In this document: positions 29,251 through 37,188 of the stretch, one piece after another | Numbering within the stretch: position 1 is the first letter of the stretch | How the letters are laid out: each line of letters begins with the position of its first letter | NCBI GenBank assembly: GCA_018304285.1 | Contig: JAGVWL010000002.1 | Coordinates: 1-37,316 of the forward strand | Origin: Microcaldota archaeon | Lineage (GTDB): Archaea > Micrarchaeota > Micrarchaeia > Norongarragalinales > Norongarragalinaceae | Length of the DNA stretch: 37,316 bases | Direction: 5' to 3' | Notes under the pieces: generated by a model | What the model was told of the DNA's origin: nothing | Seen by the model: the letters and a program-made list of their open reading frames with translations, nothing else | Database searches by the model: none | Made by a program: the position numbers and the translations under genes

Positions 29251-30003
29251 ATGGTGGCACGCATGGAATTAGTGATTTCCGACGCTTCTTTCTTCAAAAA
29301 ATGCATTGATGCGATAGTCAACCTCGTGGACGAAGGCACTTTCATCGTTTCTTCCGACGGATTGCACCTGCGCACCATGGACCCGTCGCAAATCGCCATG
29401 GTCGATTTCACTTTGCCGAAAACGGCTTTCTCGAAAATCGACGTCGAGGAGAAAATGAACGTGGGCGTCAACCTTTCTGACTTGAGCAAAATCCTCGCCC
29501 GCACGCGCGCAGGCGAAAAGCTGACGATGAGCGTGGACGAGAAGGATTCGAAGCTGCTTCTGGAATTCTCGGGAGGCTCGCGCAGGCACTTCAAACTCCC
29601 GTTGCTTGAATCCACTTCCATTCTTCCAAAAGAGCCGAAGGTGGAGTTCGACGCGAACGTGAAAATCAAGGGAAGGCACTTCAAGGACATCCTGCACGAC
29701 GCAGGGCTTTTGTCCAGCCACGTGATACTTCAGGCGGAAGATTCGGAGTTCGTCGTGGAAGCTCACGGCGACAGCGGAGATTTGCACATTCAGACTAAGA
29801 AGGAAGGGCTTTCGGGAATGAACACCAAGGGGAAAAGCAGGGCAATGTTTCCCTTCCAGTATTTGGACGACATCACGCGCGCCTGTCCAGACGAGGTCGA
29901 CGTTAACGTTGACATGAAGAGCGACTCTCCCATAAAGATTTCCTACGACATCAGCGACGCGAAAATCTCCTACTACCTGGCGCCCCGCGTGGAAAGCATT
30001 TAA
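29251..30003 (+). CDS. pcn: PCNA sliding clamp
   Basis: The 250-residue protein has the two-domain PCNA fold: FFKKCIDAIVNLVDEGTFIVSSDGLHLRTMDPSQIAMVDF opens domain 1, an interdomain loop lies about residues 115-130, and the C-terminus ends KISYYLAPRVES. PCNA encircles DNA and tethers polymerase, ligase and repair factors. The annotated ATG at 29251 follows GGAGGG by one base, which is very close; an in-frame ATG at 29263 starts MELVISDASFF and may be the real start. It lies directly before the HD-domain gene and PriL/PriS. Confidence 0.95.
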   Translation: MVARMELVISDASFFKKCIDAIVNLVDEGTFIVSSDGLHLRTMDPSQIAMVDFTLPKTAFSKIDVEEKMNVGVNLSDLSKILARTRAGEKLTMSVDEKDSKLLLEFSGGSRRHFKLPLLESTSILPKEPKVEFDANVKIKGRHFKDILHDAGLLSSHVILQAEDSEFVVEAHGDSGDLHIQTKKEGLSGMNTKGKSRAMFPFQYLDDITRACPDEVDVNVDMKSDSPIKISYDISDAKISYYLAPRVESI

Positions 30004-30007
30004 GCCG

Positions 30008-30031
30008 TTTTTTCCAGCGGCGCTTTTTTAT
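30008..30031 (+). terminator. Double T6 terminator after PCNA, merging into next TATA
   Basis: T6 runs at 30008-30013 and 30024-30029 follow the PCNA stop. The second also forms TTTTTTATT, in TATA position 24-31 bases before the ATG at 30055, so the terminator and the next promoter overlap. Confidence 0.5.
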
Positions 30032-30054
30032 TCTAGCTTTACCCGCTTTTATTC

Positions 30055-31161
30055 ATGCCGAACAGTGCCGAACTCAATTATTACCTGAAAAGAATAAATG
30101 GTGCTTATTTTGAGCACTTTGACCGGCCTATGACTGGAAAGTCTGCACGGCGGGCCAGGCGATTTTTGATGAATGCCTTCAGGTTTGCAGCGCCCCACAT
30201 GACCGGCACGCGGAAAGACGGTTCTTCAGAGTTTTCGCATTGCGCGGGCGTTGCCTTGCTTGCGGCGCAGGCTGGCCACCGTATTGAGACTATAGCGGCA
30301 GGCTTGTTTCACGAACTTTGCGAAGACCACGATGTCATGGTTTCAAAGATTGGCGACAAGTTCGGCGAGAGCGTCGCGGAGTCCGTGGACATGCTGTCCG
30401 ACCCCCGCTTGCGCGTGGATGCCAGCGGCGAGCCGATTTTGGATTCAAACAGAGATTTCCAGTGGGTTTGGGCCAAAGACCCTGCTTATTACGAGCTTCC
30501 CGCTACCCCCGCGAAATATTTCAGGGAAAAAAATAATACGAAGTACGACCGCATGTGGGCAGAAGGCAAGGTAATACACTGGCTCTTGAAGGGGTACGAC
30601 TGGGAAATGAATCTTCCGAGCCTTGCTCATCTAGCGCCCGACAGGCAGCACGAATATACGAAAGTTATTCGCGAGAGAATGCCGCCTATTTTTGCGCGAT
30701 TGGACCCTATTATGGTGGAGTACTATGCCAAACGCTGGTTTCCGGGAGAGAAAATCAAGCTGCCGGAGTTGCCGATGCCTAAAGAAAAAGTGTTGTTCTT
30801 CCTCCCGCGGCCCCAAGTAATCGCTTCAACCCTCCCGTCGGCGAAGGCGAAATCCATTAAGGTTTATTCGGGAATGGTTGGCCAGCCGCATGATAATTTC
30901 GTGGTAGAAATCCCGCCGAAGTACAGCTTTGAAGTTACTCAAGAACTGCTTGCCAAACTCAAGCCAGCGTCAATCCGGCGCGCGCGCTCCATGCTAGGGA
31001 AACCTGGGGCGCGCAGTGCCGGAAATATTTTTCGCGTAAAGCTTGAAGACGAGTCGAAATGGCGTGGTTTCATGACGAACCTGGAATTGTTTCATGACCT
31101 CTACATATCCCGGACGCCCCGCGAACACGCGTCTCGCGTTTCCCGCTCTTGGCGGTATTGA
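30055..31161 (+). CDS. RelA/SpoT hydrolase-like HD-domain protein
   Basis: The 368-residue protein has an HD-type metal-dependent hydrolase pattern close to the (p)ppGpp hydrolase half of RelA/SpoT: His62 (FSHCAGVALL), His86-Glu87 and Glu90-Asp91 (LFHELCEDHD), and Asp182 (LLKGYDWEMNL). In RelA/SpoT the second motif reads HDxxED; here the HD aspartate is Glu. No alarmone synthetase domain is present. Residues about 200-368 are of unknown fold. It might hydrolyse a nucleotide or an alarmone-like molecule; the substrate is unknown. It begins as a leaderless gene between PCNA and PriL. Confidence 0.7.
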   Translation: MPNSAELNYYLKRINGAYFEHFDRPMTGKSARRARRFLMNAFRFAAPHMTGTRKDGSSEFSHCAGVALLAAQAGHRIETIAAGLFHELCEDHDVMVSKIGDKFGESVAESVDMLSDPRLRVDASGEPILDSNRDFQWVWAKDPAYYELPATPAKYFREKNNTKYDRMWAEGKVIHWLLKGYDWEMNLPSLAHLAPDRQHEYTKVIRERMPPIFARLDPIMVEYYAKRWFPGEKIKLPELPMPKEKVLFFLPRPQVIASTLPSAKAKSIKVYSGMVGQPHDNFVVEIPPKYSFEVTQELLAKLKPASIRRARSMLGKPGARSAGNIFRVKLEDESKWRGFMTNLELFHDLYISRTPREHASRVSRSWRY

Positions 31162-31169
31162 AACAATCA

Positions 31170-31177
31170 TTAAATAT
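31170..31177 (+). promoter_or_regulatory. TATA box for the primase operon
   Basis: TTAAATAT lies 34-41 bases before the PriL GTG at 31211, leaving a short leader that holds GGTGGG (about 31200-31205) as a possible ribosome binding site. Confidence 0.5.
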
Positions 31178-31210
31178 GCGTTTTCTCGATAGTCTTTCCG
31201 GTGGGTTTCG

Positions 31211-32056
31211 GTGGAGCAAAAGCTTATTGCAAAGTATCCGTTTTTGTCTTTCTCGAAGGATTTCGTGGGCGAAGGAGTTTCGGAGACGGACTTGAAGGAC
31301 GCGATAACGTTTGCAAGCGAGTGCTTCCAGCACGACGAGCACATTGCGCGCGACGCGGCACGCGAGTCGAAAAACCTTTTGCTCTCCCGCCTCATGCTTT
31401 ATTCGATGAGCGCGAATTTCCTGCGCAAATTCGCCTTTTTCAAAGCCCGCGAGTACGCGAGGGGGTTGGAAAAGGAAAACGAAAAGGTTTTGTTTGAAGT
31501 TGCAAAGGATTTCTTCCCTTCGCTGGAGAATGCGGATGGAGGATTCAAGGTTTCGCTCATTGATTACCTGCAGTACGGCCGGAGCCTGCCGCAGGCGAAC
31601 GTTTCGAAAGGAATGGTTTTTTTCATCGGCGACGATTTGCGCGCTTGCCTGCGCGAAGCAATCCAAGAGCGCATTTCCGATTCGGAAAAGCTTTCGGCAA
31701 AGCTGCCGGAAAACATTGCCGCCGCGGCGCTGCGGTTGAAGGAATTCATCCCCCGCGATTTCACCCCCCAGTTCAAGGGAAAGCTCTTGCAGCGAAGCGA
31801 ACTGCAGAATATCCTGAAAGGCGTGGGCGAAGGCAAGCGCTATTACGGCTCGATGGCCCTTGCAATCGCATGCGTGAAAGACGGGCTTACGCGCGAGGAA
31901 GCGGGCGACGTGATGAATTCTTACGTGACGAATTGCCCGAAAGGCGCGCATCCGTTCACCCCGCGCGAGGGGGAGGCGGTTTTGGATTGGGTTTACGCCC
32001 ACCCCACGATCGGGTTTTCCTTCAACGTTTTGAAGTCGCAGGGGCTTGTAGATTGA
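31211..32056 (+). CDS. priL: DNA primase large subunit, divergent
   Basis: The 281-residue protein precedes priS and has the PriL helical N-terminal domain (KYPFLSFSKDF, LLLSRLMLYSMS) and a C-terminal helical domain (about 165-281). PriL helps PriS start and count primers. In archaeal relatives the C-terminal domain binds a 4Fe-4S cluster through Cys in PPC and SC...GLC motifs. Here those places read IPRDFTP (180-186) and FSFNVLKSQGLV (269-280) with no Cys, and the four Cys present (38, 146, 221, 242) do not match. The protein starts at GTG 31211. The stop is 4 bases before the priS start. Confidence 0.87.
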   Translation: MEQKLIAKYPFLSFSKDFVGEGVSETDLKDAITFASECFQHDEHIARDAARESKNLLLSRLMLYSMSANFLRKFAFFKAREYARGLEKENEKVLFEVAKDFFPSLENADGGFKVSLIDYLQYGRSLPQANVSKGMVFFIGDDLRACLREAIQERISDSEKLSAKLPENIAAAALRLKEFIPRDFTPQFKGKLLQRSELQNILKGVGEGKRYYGSMALAIACVKDGLTREEAGDVMNSYVTNCPKGAHPFTPREGEAVLDWVYAHPTIGFSFNVLKSQGLVD

Positions 32057-32060
32057 ATCG

Positions 32061-33194
32061 GTGTTGGCAGTGGAACATGCTGAATCTCTGGCTTTCGTGC
32101 AGGAAAAGTTCTCCGTTTTCTACGCAAACCACGATTTGAGCGTTCCAGACGTGCATAGGCGCGAGTTCGGCTTTGGCTTGCACAAGAAAATCGACTTCCG
32201 CCACAAGGCGTTCCGCACCAACGCAGAGCTGAACGCCTACTTCCGCCAGAACGCGCCCTTGTTCGCTTCATATTCGACCGCGTTGTACGAGTTTCCCGAC
32301 GCGCGGCCCATGGAAAAGAAAGTTTTCATGGGAAGCGACTTGGTTTTCGATATTGACAAGCCCACGCGCGATTTCGCCCACGAGCACAACGAAATTTTTT
32401 GCGTCGAATGCTTCGGGCGCGTGAAGAAAGATTCGATGAAGATAGTGGATTACTTGCAGGACGACTTCGGGTTCAAGGGCGTGGCAGTCAACTTTTCCGG
32501 AAACAAAGGATTCCACTTCCACTTGCGCTCGCAGGAAATAAGGGGCTTGTCGCAAGACTCGCGCAGGCAGCTTACCGAGTATTTGACGGGGCCCGAAAGC
32601 ATTTTCATCGCAGGCGAGGAGAAGGGGCGGGATACGGATTTGCGCGGGCCTTCGGAAAAAACGCGCGGCTGGGGCAAAAAGTTTTTCGATTACGCCTTCG
32701 CGTTCATAGAATTGGCTTCGGTCGGGGAGCTGAAGGAAAAGGGCTTGCGCGGGCGGAATGCGGAAGAGTTTTTCCTGCGCAAGAAGGGCGTTTTGGAGCT
32801 GATGCGGGAGGGAAAGTGGCGTTTCGCGCCGAAGAAGTTTTGGGACGCGATTTACGCGGAATTCAAGAACGAGAACGGCGTGGGCGTCGACGCGCACGTT
32901 ACGCTGGATTTGGCGCGGTTGATCCGCATTCCGGGTTCGCTGCACGGGGAGACGGGGTTGGCGGCGAGGGTGGTGGAACCGGGTAGGCTTCCGGAATTCG
33001 CCCTGCGCGACGCGGTGGTTTTTTCAGCCGGCGAAAAGACTATTAACGTACTTCCGCAAATCGATATAGCGCTTGACTTTCCCGAGCGGCTGTTTTTGAA
33101 GAAAAACGAGCCTTGCGAGGTTTCCCTCGCTTCGGGATTGTTTTTGATGTGCAAGGGCAAGGCGACGCTCTTGCTTCGCGAGAAAAACTGGTGA
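32061..33194 (+). CDS. priS: DNA primase catalytic subunit
   Basis: The 377-residue protein carries the archaeo-eukaryotic primase active site: DLVFDID (Asp97, Asp99), SGNKGFHFH (146-154), and near the C-terminus VDAHVTLDLARLIRIPGSLHGETGL, which gives the third carboxylate and nucleotide-binding Arg/His residues. A zinc-knuckle-like region HEHNEIFCVEC (His107/109, Cys114, Cys117) follows the catalytic Asp pair. It makes the RNA or DNA primers for replication. The GTG start (32061) follows the priL stop by 4 bases. A GINS gene follows 14 bases after its end. Confidence 0.94.
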   Translation: MLAVEHAESLAFVQEKFSVFYANHDLSVPDVHRREFGFGLHKKIDFRHKAFRTNAELNAYFRQNAPLFASYSTALYEFPDARPMEKKVFMGSDLVFDIDKPTRDFAHEHNEIFCVECFGRVKKDSMKIVDYLQDDFGFKGVAVNFSGNKGFHFHLRSQEIRGLSQDSRRQLTEYLTGPESIFIAGEEKGRDTDLRGPSEKTRGWGKKFFDYAFAFIELASVGELKEKGLRGRNAEEFFLRKKGVLELMREGKWRFAPKKFWDAIYAEFKNENGVGVDAHVTLDLARLIRIPGSLHGETGLAARVVEPGRLPEFALRDAVVFSAGEKTINVLPQIDIALDFPERLFLKKNEPCEVSLASGLFLMCKGKATLLLREKNW

Positions 33195-33208
33195 AGGGTG
33201 GATTAGCT

Positions 33209-33730
33209 GTGGAGGTTGTGGAAGCGAATTACGTGAATTACGACTTCCTGCGCAATCTCCTATCCCTCGAGCGTTCGCAAAGCGGCCTAGAGCTGGTGAA
33301 GGAAGATTTCTTCCTGCACTGCGGCTCGTTCGTCGCCATTCAGGAAGGTGTTTTGAAGGAAAGCTTTTCGCTCGAACAGGCGAGGGTTCTGGAAAACTCG
33401 CGCAAAATCATGGGCGAGCTGAAGGATGTGCGGCTGCGCAAGATTTTGTTCAAGGCGTTCAGGGATTTGGAAGCCAACGCCGTAAATTCGTCCGGCCTCG
33501 CAAAGGAAGAAAAGGAATTCTACCGCTCGGTGCTTTCATTGCTGAGCCAGTACAAGCAAAAAGGTTCGCCGGCGGAAGAGAAAGTGAAAGTCAAGATTCT
33601 CGTGGACTTGCCTGAAATGCAGTCGCCCGACGGCGGCGCTTTCGGCCCGTTCCAGCGCGGCGCTGTTGCCGCGCTTTCCCCCGCGACTGCGGATTTGCTT
33701 GCACAGAAAAACGCGGCGGAAAAAATTTGA
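33209..33730 (+). CDS. GINS complex subunit (Gins51-like)
   Basis: The 173-residue protein has a helical A domain (about 1-110; EANYVNYDFLRNLLSLERSQ) and a small C-terminal beta domain (about 125-173; VKILVDLPEMQSPDG, then GPFQRGAVAALSPATADLLAQ), the order of Gins51. GINS is part of the MCM helicase complex. It directly follows priS, as expected of primase-associated GINS. GTG 33209 is chosen because GGGTGGA lies 8 bases upstream; the short Gly-rich stretch before it is not used. L44e follows after 76 bases. Confidence 0.88.
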   Translation: MEVVEANYVNYDFLRNLLSLERSQSGLELVKEDFFLHCGSFVAIQEGVLKESFSLEQARVLENSRKIMGELKDVRLRKILFKAFRDLEANAVNSSGLAKEEKEFYRSVLSLLSQYKQKGSPAEEKVKVKILVDLPEMQSPDGGAFGPFQRGAVAALSPATADLLAQKNAAEKI

Positions 33731-33806
33731 TGTTGAAATCCGTTTTTAGGAAAAGCGGATGAAAAACGAAATTGAAAAAACATGCATGGAAAGGTGAGAA
33801 GAGAAA

Positions 33807-34094
33807 ATGATTGTTCCGAAAATTAAGAACGCGTACTGCCCGCACTGCAGGAAAAACACCTCGCATAAGGTCAAGGTTTCCACCAGCAAGTACAAGCCGG
33901 GCCGAACGATGGCGTGGGGCACGCGGAAGCACGAACGCAAGCTTGCGGGCTTTCACGGCAAAGTCAAGGGCAAGGCGAAAACCAAGAAGCAGGGCGTCCG
34001 CAACAAGATCATGCTTGAATGCACGGTTTGCAACAAGAAGCACGAGCGCGTGATAAGCGGGCGCATGAAGAAAAAAGCAGAGTTGGCAAAGTAA
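33807..34094 (+). CDS. rpl44e: Ribosomal protein L44e
   Basis: The 95-residue basic protein matches large-subunit protein L44e. It has two CxxC pairs, CPHC (11-14) and CTVC (about 72-75), forming one zinc site, and a long basic loop (SKYKPGRTMAWGTRKHERK). It binds rRNA near the E site. AGGTGAG precedes the ATG. S27e follows after 24 bases, and the order L44e-S27e-aIF2 alpha-Nop10 is a conserved archaeal gene string. Confidence 0.96.
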   Translation: MIVPKIKNAYCPHCRKNTSHKVKVSTSKYKPGRTMAWGTRKHERKLAGFHGKVKGKAKTKKQGVRNKIMLECTVCNKKHERVISGRMKKKAELAK

Positions 34095-34118
34095 TTTTGT
34101 GAAAAGGTGGTTTTGAAT

Positions 34119-34280
34119 ATGGGTTCTTTCTTGAATGTCAAGTGCGATTGCGGAGAGGAAAGCACGGTTTACGGCGATTCGAAGAGCGCAGTAAACTGCA
34201 AGAAATGCGGCAACGTTTTGGCGCAGCCGCGCGGCGGCCGGGCCAAGATTCACGCGCGCATACTCGAAGTCCTCCCCTGA
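34119..34280 (+). CDS. rps27e: Ribosomal protein S27e
   Basis: The 53-residue protein is a zinc ribbon with CDCG and CKKCG, followed by GGRAKIHARILEVLP, the normal S27e ending. It is short but complete. AAAGGTGG sits about 8 bases before the ATG, and aIF2 alpha follows after 28 bases. Confidence 0.93.
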   Translation: MGSFLNVKCDCGEESTVYGDSKSAVNCKKCGNVLAQPRGGRAKIHARILEVLP

Positions 34281-34308
34281 GTTTTACGCTGGAGTTAGTG
34301 AAAGGAAA

Positions 34309-35058
34309 ATGATTTACCCGCAGCTGGACGAGTTCGTGATCGGAAAGGTAAAGAAAGTGCTGCCTTTCGGCGCGATCATCGGGCTAGAGGAGTACGGCGG
34401 GCTAGAGTCTTTCGTGCACATTTCCGAAGTTTCTTCCGGCTGGATCCGCAACATCCGCGAGCACCTGAAGGAAGGGCAAGTGATCGTGGGGAAAGTAGTC
34501 GCGCTCGACACTTCCAAAAACCAGGTAGACATTTCCATCAAGCGCATTTCAGAGGCGGAGAAAAAGCGCAAGCTGGAAGAGTGGCAGAATTCCAAGCGCG
34601 CGCAAAAGCTCCTGGAAATAACGCTTTCCAAATCCGGGAAAACGCTCAAGCAGGCCGAGGCGGAAGTCAAGGCGCTGGTGGACGAGTTCGGCTCGCTCTT
34701 CGACGTTTTTGATGCGCTGGCGAAGGGGACCGAAGTCCAGGCGAAAGTTTCGAAAACGCTGCTTTCTGCGCTGGAGGAAACTGCGAAGAAGGAAATCAAG
34801 CCCAAGCAGTTTTCAGTGCGCAGGATTTTGAAGCTCGCGTCTTACGCGCCGGACGGGGTAGAGCATGTGAAAAAGCTTCTTTCGGAAGTGCTGGAGTTCG
34901 GCGCGAAAGTGCATTACGTCGGCGCGCCCCGCTATTTCGTTGACATTACTTCCCTGGACCCGAAGACTGCGGAAAAGGCGATGCAGAAAATCGAGGCTTT
35001 CATAGAGAAAAGCGCGAAGGGCGCGGATATCGAGTGGAGTTTGGAAAAGGAAAAGTGA
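34309..35058 (+). CDS. eif2a: Translation initiation factor aIF2 alpha
   Basis: The 249-residue protein has an S1 domain (about 8-80; VIGKVKKVLPFGAIIGLEEYG, ESFVHISEVSSGWI, VDISIKRISEAEK), a helical middle (about 85-170) and a C-terminal alpha/beta domain (about 175-249; YVGAPRYFVDITSLDPKTAEKAM). This is the standard plan of archaeal IF2 alpha, which stabilises binding of initiator tRNA by the gamma subunit. The ATG follows GTGAAAGGAAA. Nop10 follows after 7 bases. Confidence 0.96.
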   Translation: MIYPQLDEFVIGKVKKVLPFGAIIGLEEYGGLESFVHISEVSSGWIRNIREHLKEGQVIVGKVVALDTSKNQVDISIKRISEAEKKRKLEEWQNSKRAQKLLEITLSKSGKTLKQAEAEVKALVDEFGSLFDVFDALAKGTEVQAKVSKTLLSALEETAKKEIKPKQFSVRRILKLASYAPDGVEHVKKLLSEVLEFGAKVHYVGAPRYFVDITSLDPKTAEKAMQKIEAFIEKSAKGADIEWSLEKEK

Positions 35059-35065
35059 GTTTGCA

Positions 35066-35209
35066 GTGAAGCTTGCCAAGTGCGTTGTTTGCGGGGCGTT
35101 TAGCATGCGCGAAGAGCACTGTGGAAAGCGCACCGTTTCTGCGCATCCTGCGAAATTCTCGATTGCCGACAAGTACGCGGCGTACAGGCGCAAGGCCAAG
35201 TTCGGATGA
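35066..35209 (+). CDS. nop10: Nop10, H/ACA RNP subunit, with shortened zinc site
   Basis: The 47-residue protein ends with RTVSAHPAKFSIADKYAAYRR, the signature of archaeal Nop10, which helps H/ACA RNPs make pseudouridine in rRNA. The zinc site normally has two CxxC pairs. The first, CVVC (6-9), is present; the second is replaced by EEHCGK (His18-Cys19), two residues shorter. Coordination could use His, or be weak. The GTG start fits the conserved N-terminus (KLAKC). Repeat copy 3 begins 23 bases after the stop. Confidence 0.88.
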   Translation: MKLAKCVVCGAFSMREEHCGKRTVSAHPAKFSIADKYAAYRRKAKFG

Positions 35210-35232
35210 CGGACAAATGCGAGCTATTTTAA

Positions 35233-35328
35233 TTTATAGCGAAAAGCGGAAATAATTGAACTTTTTACGGCTTTTCGCTAGTCGCAGAAGGCAGGGAAAA
35301 AGTTCCACTATTTTTGCCTTCTGCCATA
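35233..35328 (+). repeat. Dispersed two-hairpin element, copy 3
   Basis: Both stems are intact (TAGCGAAAAGC / GCTTTTCGCTA; GCAGAAGGCA / TGCCTTCTGC). Loop 1 differs from copies 1 and 2 around the core but keeps GAACTTTTT, now 9 bases complementary to AAAAAGTTC in loop 2. It lies in the 209-bp gap between nop10 and the PAC2 gene, in the same orientation as both. The rest of that gap holds TATA-like stretches (about 35347-35354 and 35396-35405) for the next gene. Confidence 0.92.
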
Positions 35329-35418
35329 GCTTGCATGCCTGCGAGGGTTTTTATTGCCTCTTTCCGAAAGTGTATTGTAAAACGAGTTTTTTTTAGCTTT
35401 AATGGCGGGTTTCAACAA

Positions 35419-36204
35419 ATGGAACATCCTACTTTCACGGAGTCGTTCATCCGCGTCAAGAAAAAGCCGTCTTTGAAAAAGCCCCTGCTCATCGTTGGAT
35501 TGCCGGGCGTGGGCTTGGTTTCGAAACTGGCTGTAGACCACTTGGTCAAGGAATTCAAGGCAGAGAAAGTCGCCACGCTTTACTCGCCGCATTTTCCCAA
35601 CCAGGTTTTGGCGATGAAAAGCGGGCGCTTGCGCTCTTTCTCGATAGGCTTTTACGAAAAGAAATTCAAAAACCGCGACGTTCTGCTCGTTCGCGGGGAT
35701 TTGCAGCCTTTGACTGTCGAAGGGCAGTTTGAAGTCGCCGCGAAAATACTGGAGTACGCTAGGGTGGCCGGATGCGTGGATGCAATAGCCATGGCTGGCT
35801 ATGCGACTCCGGAAAAAAAGGCGAAGCCCGCGATTTACTGCGCTTGCACCGACAAGGGCTTGTTCAAGCGCATGAATTCGTTTGGGGCGACGAAGCCTGG
35901 AAAAATAGTGCCTATCGTAGGGATGGCGGGCGTGCTTCCGGCAATGGCAAAACTTTACGAGATGAACGGATGCTGCCTTCTTGTGGAAACGCCGGGAACG
36001 CCGATGGACGCGGCAGGCGCGAAGGCTTTGCTCGAGTTCATTTCTAAAATGACTGGCCAGAAAATGGCTTTCGCGACACTCGAAGCGCGGGTGAAGAAAG
36101 CGGAAAAACTTTTTGCTAGAATGCAGCCTCAGCAGACTCCCACGCTCCAGCCTCCGGCAATTCCCGAGGCGGTTTCGCGGGATGCCTTGCGTTACATTCG
36201 TTGA
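35419..36204 (+). CDS. PAC2-family proteasome assembly chaperone-like protein
   Basis: The 261-residue protein matches archaeal PAC2/DUF75 proteins: LLIVGLPGVGLVSKLAVDHLV near the start, then VLLVRGDLQP, a GCVDAIAMAGYAT segment and VPIVGMAGVLPAMAKLYEMNGCCLLVETPG. Relatives assist proteasome assembly in eukaryotes; the archaeal role is less certain. A variable Gln/Pro-rich stretch (about 234-250) precedes the C-terminus. ATG 35419 follows a short AT-rich box. In many archaea this gene is joined to nop10; here repeat copy 3 separates them. Confidence 0.87.
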   Translation: MEHPTFTESFIRVKKKPSLKKPLLIVGLPGVGLVSKLAVDHLVKEFKAEKVATLYSPHFPNQVLAMKSGRLRSFSIGFYEKKFKNRDVLLVRGDLQPLTVEGQFEVAAKILEYARVAGCVDAIAMAGYATPEKKAKPAIYCACTDKGLFKRMNSFGATKPGKIVPIVGMAGVLPAMAKLYEMNGCCLLVETPGTPMDAAGAKALLEFISKMTGQKMAFATLEARVKKAEKLFARMQPQQTPTLQPPAIPEAVSRDALRYIR

Positions 36205-36225
36205 AAAAACGGGGTGGAATGCGGA

Positions 36226-37188
36226 ATGCTTGAACTGGCTTTGTTGACGGGCAATTCAAATCCTGCGCTGGCAGAAAAAATAGCTTCGCAGCTGAAAGAA
36301 AAACTGGTTCCGTGCGAAGTAGGGTGTTTTTCCGACGGCGAAATCAGCATTTCAATCGACGAAAGCCTGCGGGGAAAGCACGTTTTCATTTTGCAGAGCA
36401 TTTGCAATTCCCTTTCCAAACAAGGAGAAAAGCTTTCGGTCAACGACACGCTCATGGAACTCCTGGTTTTGTGCGACGCTGCGAGGAGAGGCAATGCCGA
36501 GAAAATCACTGCGGTCGTCCCTTACTTGGGCTACGCGCGGCAAGACCGCAAGGCAAAGCCCCGCGAGCCTATTACCGCAAAGCTTGTCACCGACTTGATA
36601 GTGCGCGCCGGCGTGCACGATTTGATTGCGGTTGACTTGCACTCCGACCAAATCGAGGGTTTCGTGGACTGTTACTTCGGGAACGTTACCGTCGCCCAGC
36701 TTGTTCCTCCGACTATAAAGAAAATCGGGTTTGACGCGAAAGATACTGTGGTGGTCTCGACTGACAGCGGGGGCGCAAAGAAAGCCAAGCGCCTTGCAGA
36801 CCGTTTGAGCGGCGAGATGGCGATCGTGCACAAGCACCGGCCCAAGCCCAACGCTTCTTTCGTCACGCACGTGGTCGGAGACGTGAATGGAAAAAATGCC
36901 TTGCTTTTTGACGACATCGTGGATACTGGCGGTTCTCTCGTGAATGCCGCGCAGGCGTGCTTGGACAACGGGGCAAAGAAAGTAGCCGCTTTCGTTACGC
37001 ATCCCGTTCTTTCCGACGACGCGACAGAGAAAATCGAGGCTTCGAACTTGGAAAAGCTTTTCGTTACCGACACTATTCCGCTCAAGCGCGAGAGCAGCAA
37101 AATCGACGTGGTGAGCATAGCGCCGACGCTCGCGAGCGTCATCCATAGCGTTTACACCGGGGAAAGCGTGAGCGCACTGTTCAAGTGA
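36226..37188 (+). CDS. prs: Ribose-phosphate pyrophosphokinase
   Basis: The 320-residue enzyme makes PRPP from ribose-5-phosphate and ATP. It shows the FSDGEISISID segment, the ATP-binding loop VVPYLGYARQDRKAKPREP, DLHSDQIEGF, and the PRPP-binding motif LLFDDIVDTGGSL. Length is normal for class I PRPP synthetases. The ATG at 36226 is preferred to an in-frame GTG at 36214 because GGGGTGG lies 8-10 bases before it. It follows the PAC2 gene by 21 bases and is probably co-transcribed. Confidence 0.95.
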   Translation: MLELALLTGNSNPALAEKIASQLKEKLVPCEVGCFSDGEISISIDESLRGKHVFILQSICNSLSKQGEKLSVNDTLMELLVLCDAARRGNAEKITAVVPYLGYARQDRKAKPREPITAKLVTDLIVRAGVHDLIAVDLHSDQIEGFVDCYFGNVTVAQLVPPTIKKIGFDAKDTVVVSTDSGGAKKAKRLADRLSGEMAIVHKHRPKPNASFVTHVVGDVNGKNALLFDDIVDTGGSLVNAAQACLDNGAKKVAAFVTHPVLSDDATEKIEASNLEKLFVTDTIPLKRESSKIDVVSIAPTLASVIHSVYTGESVSALFK

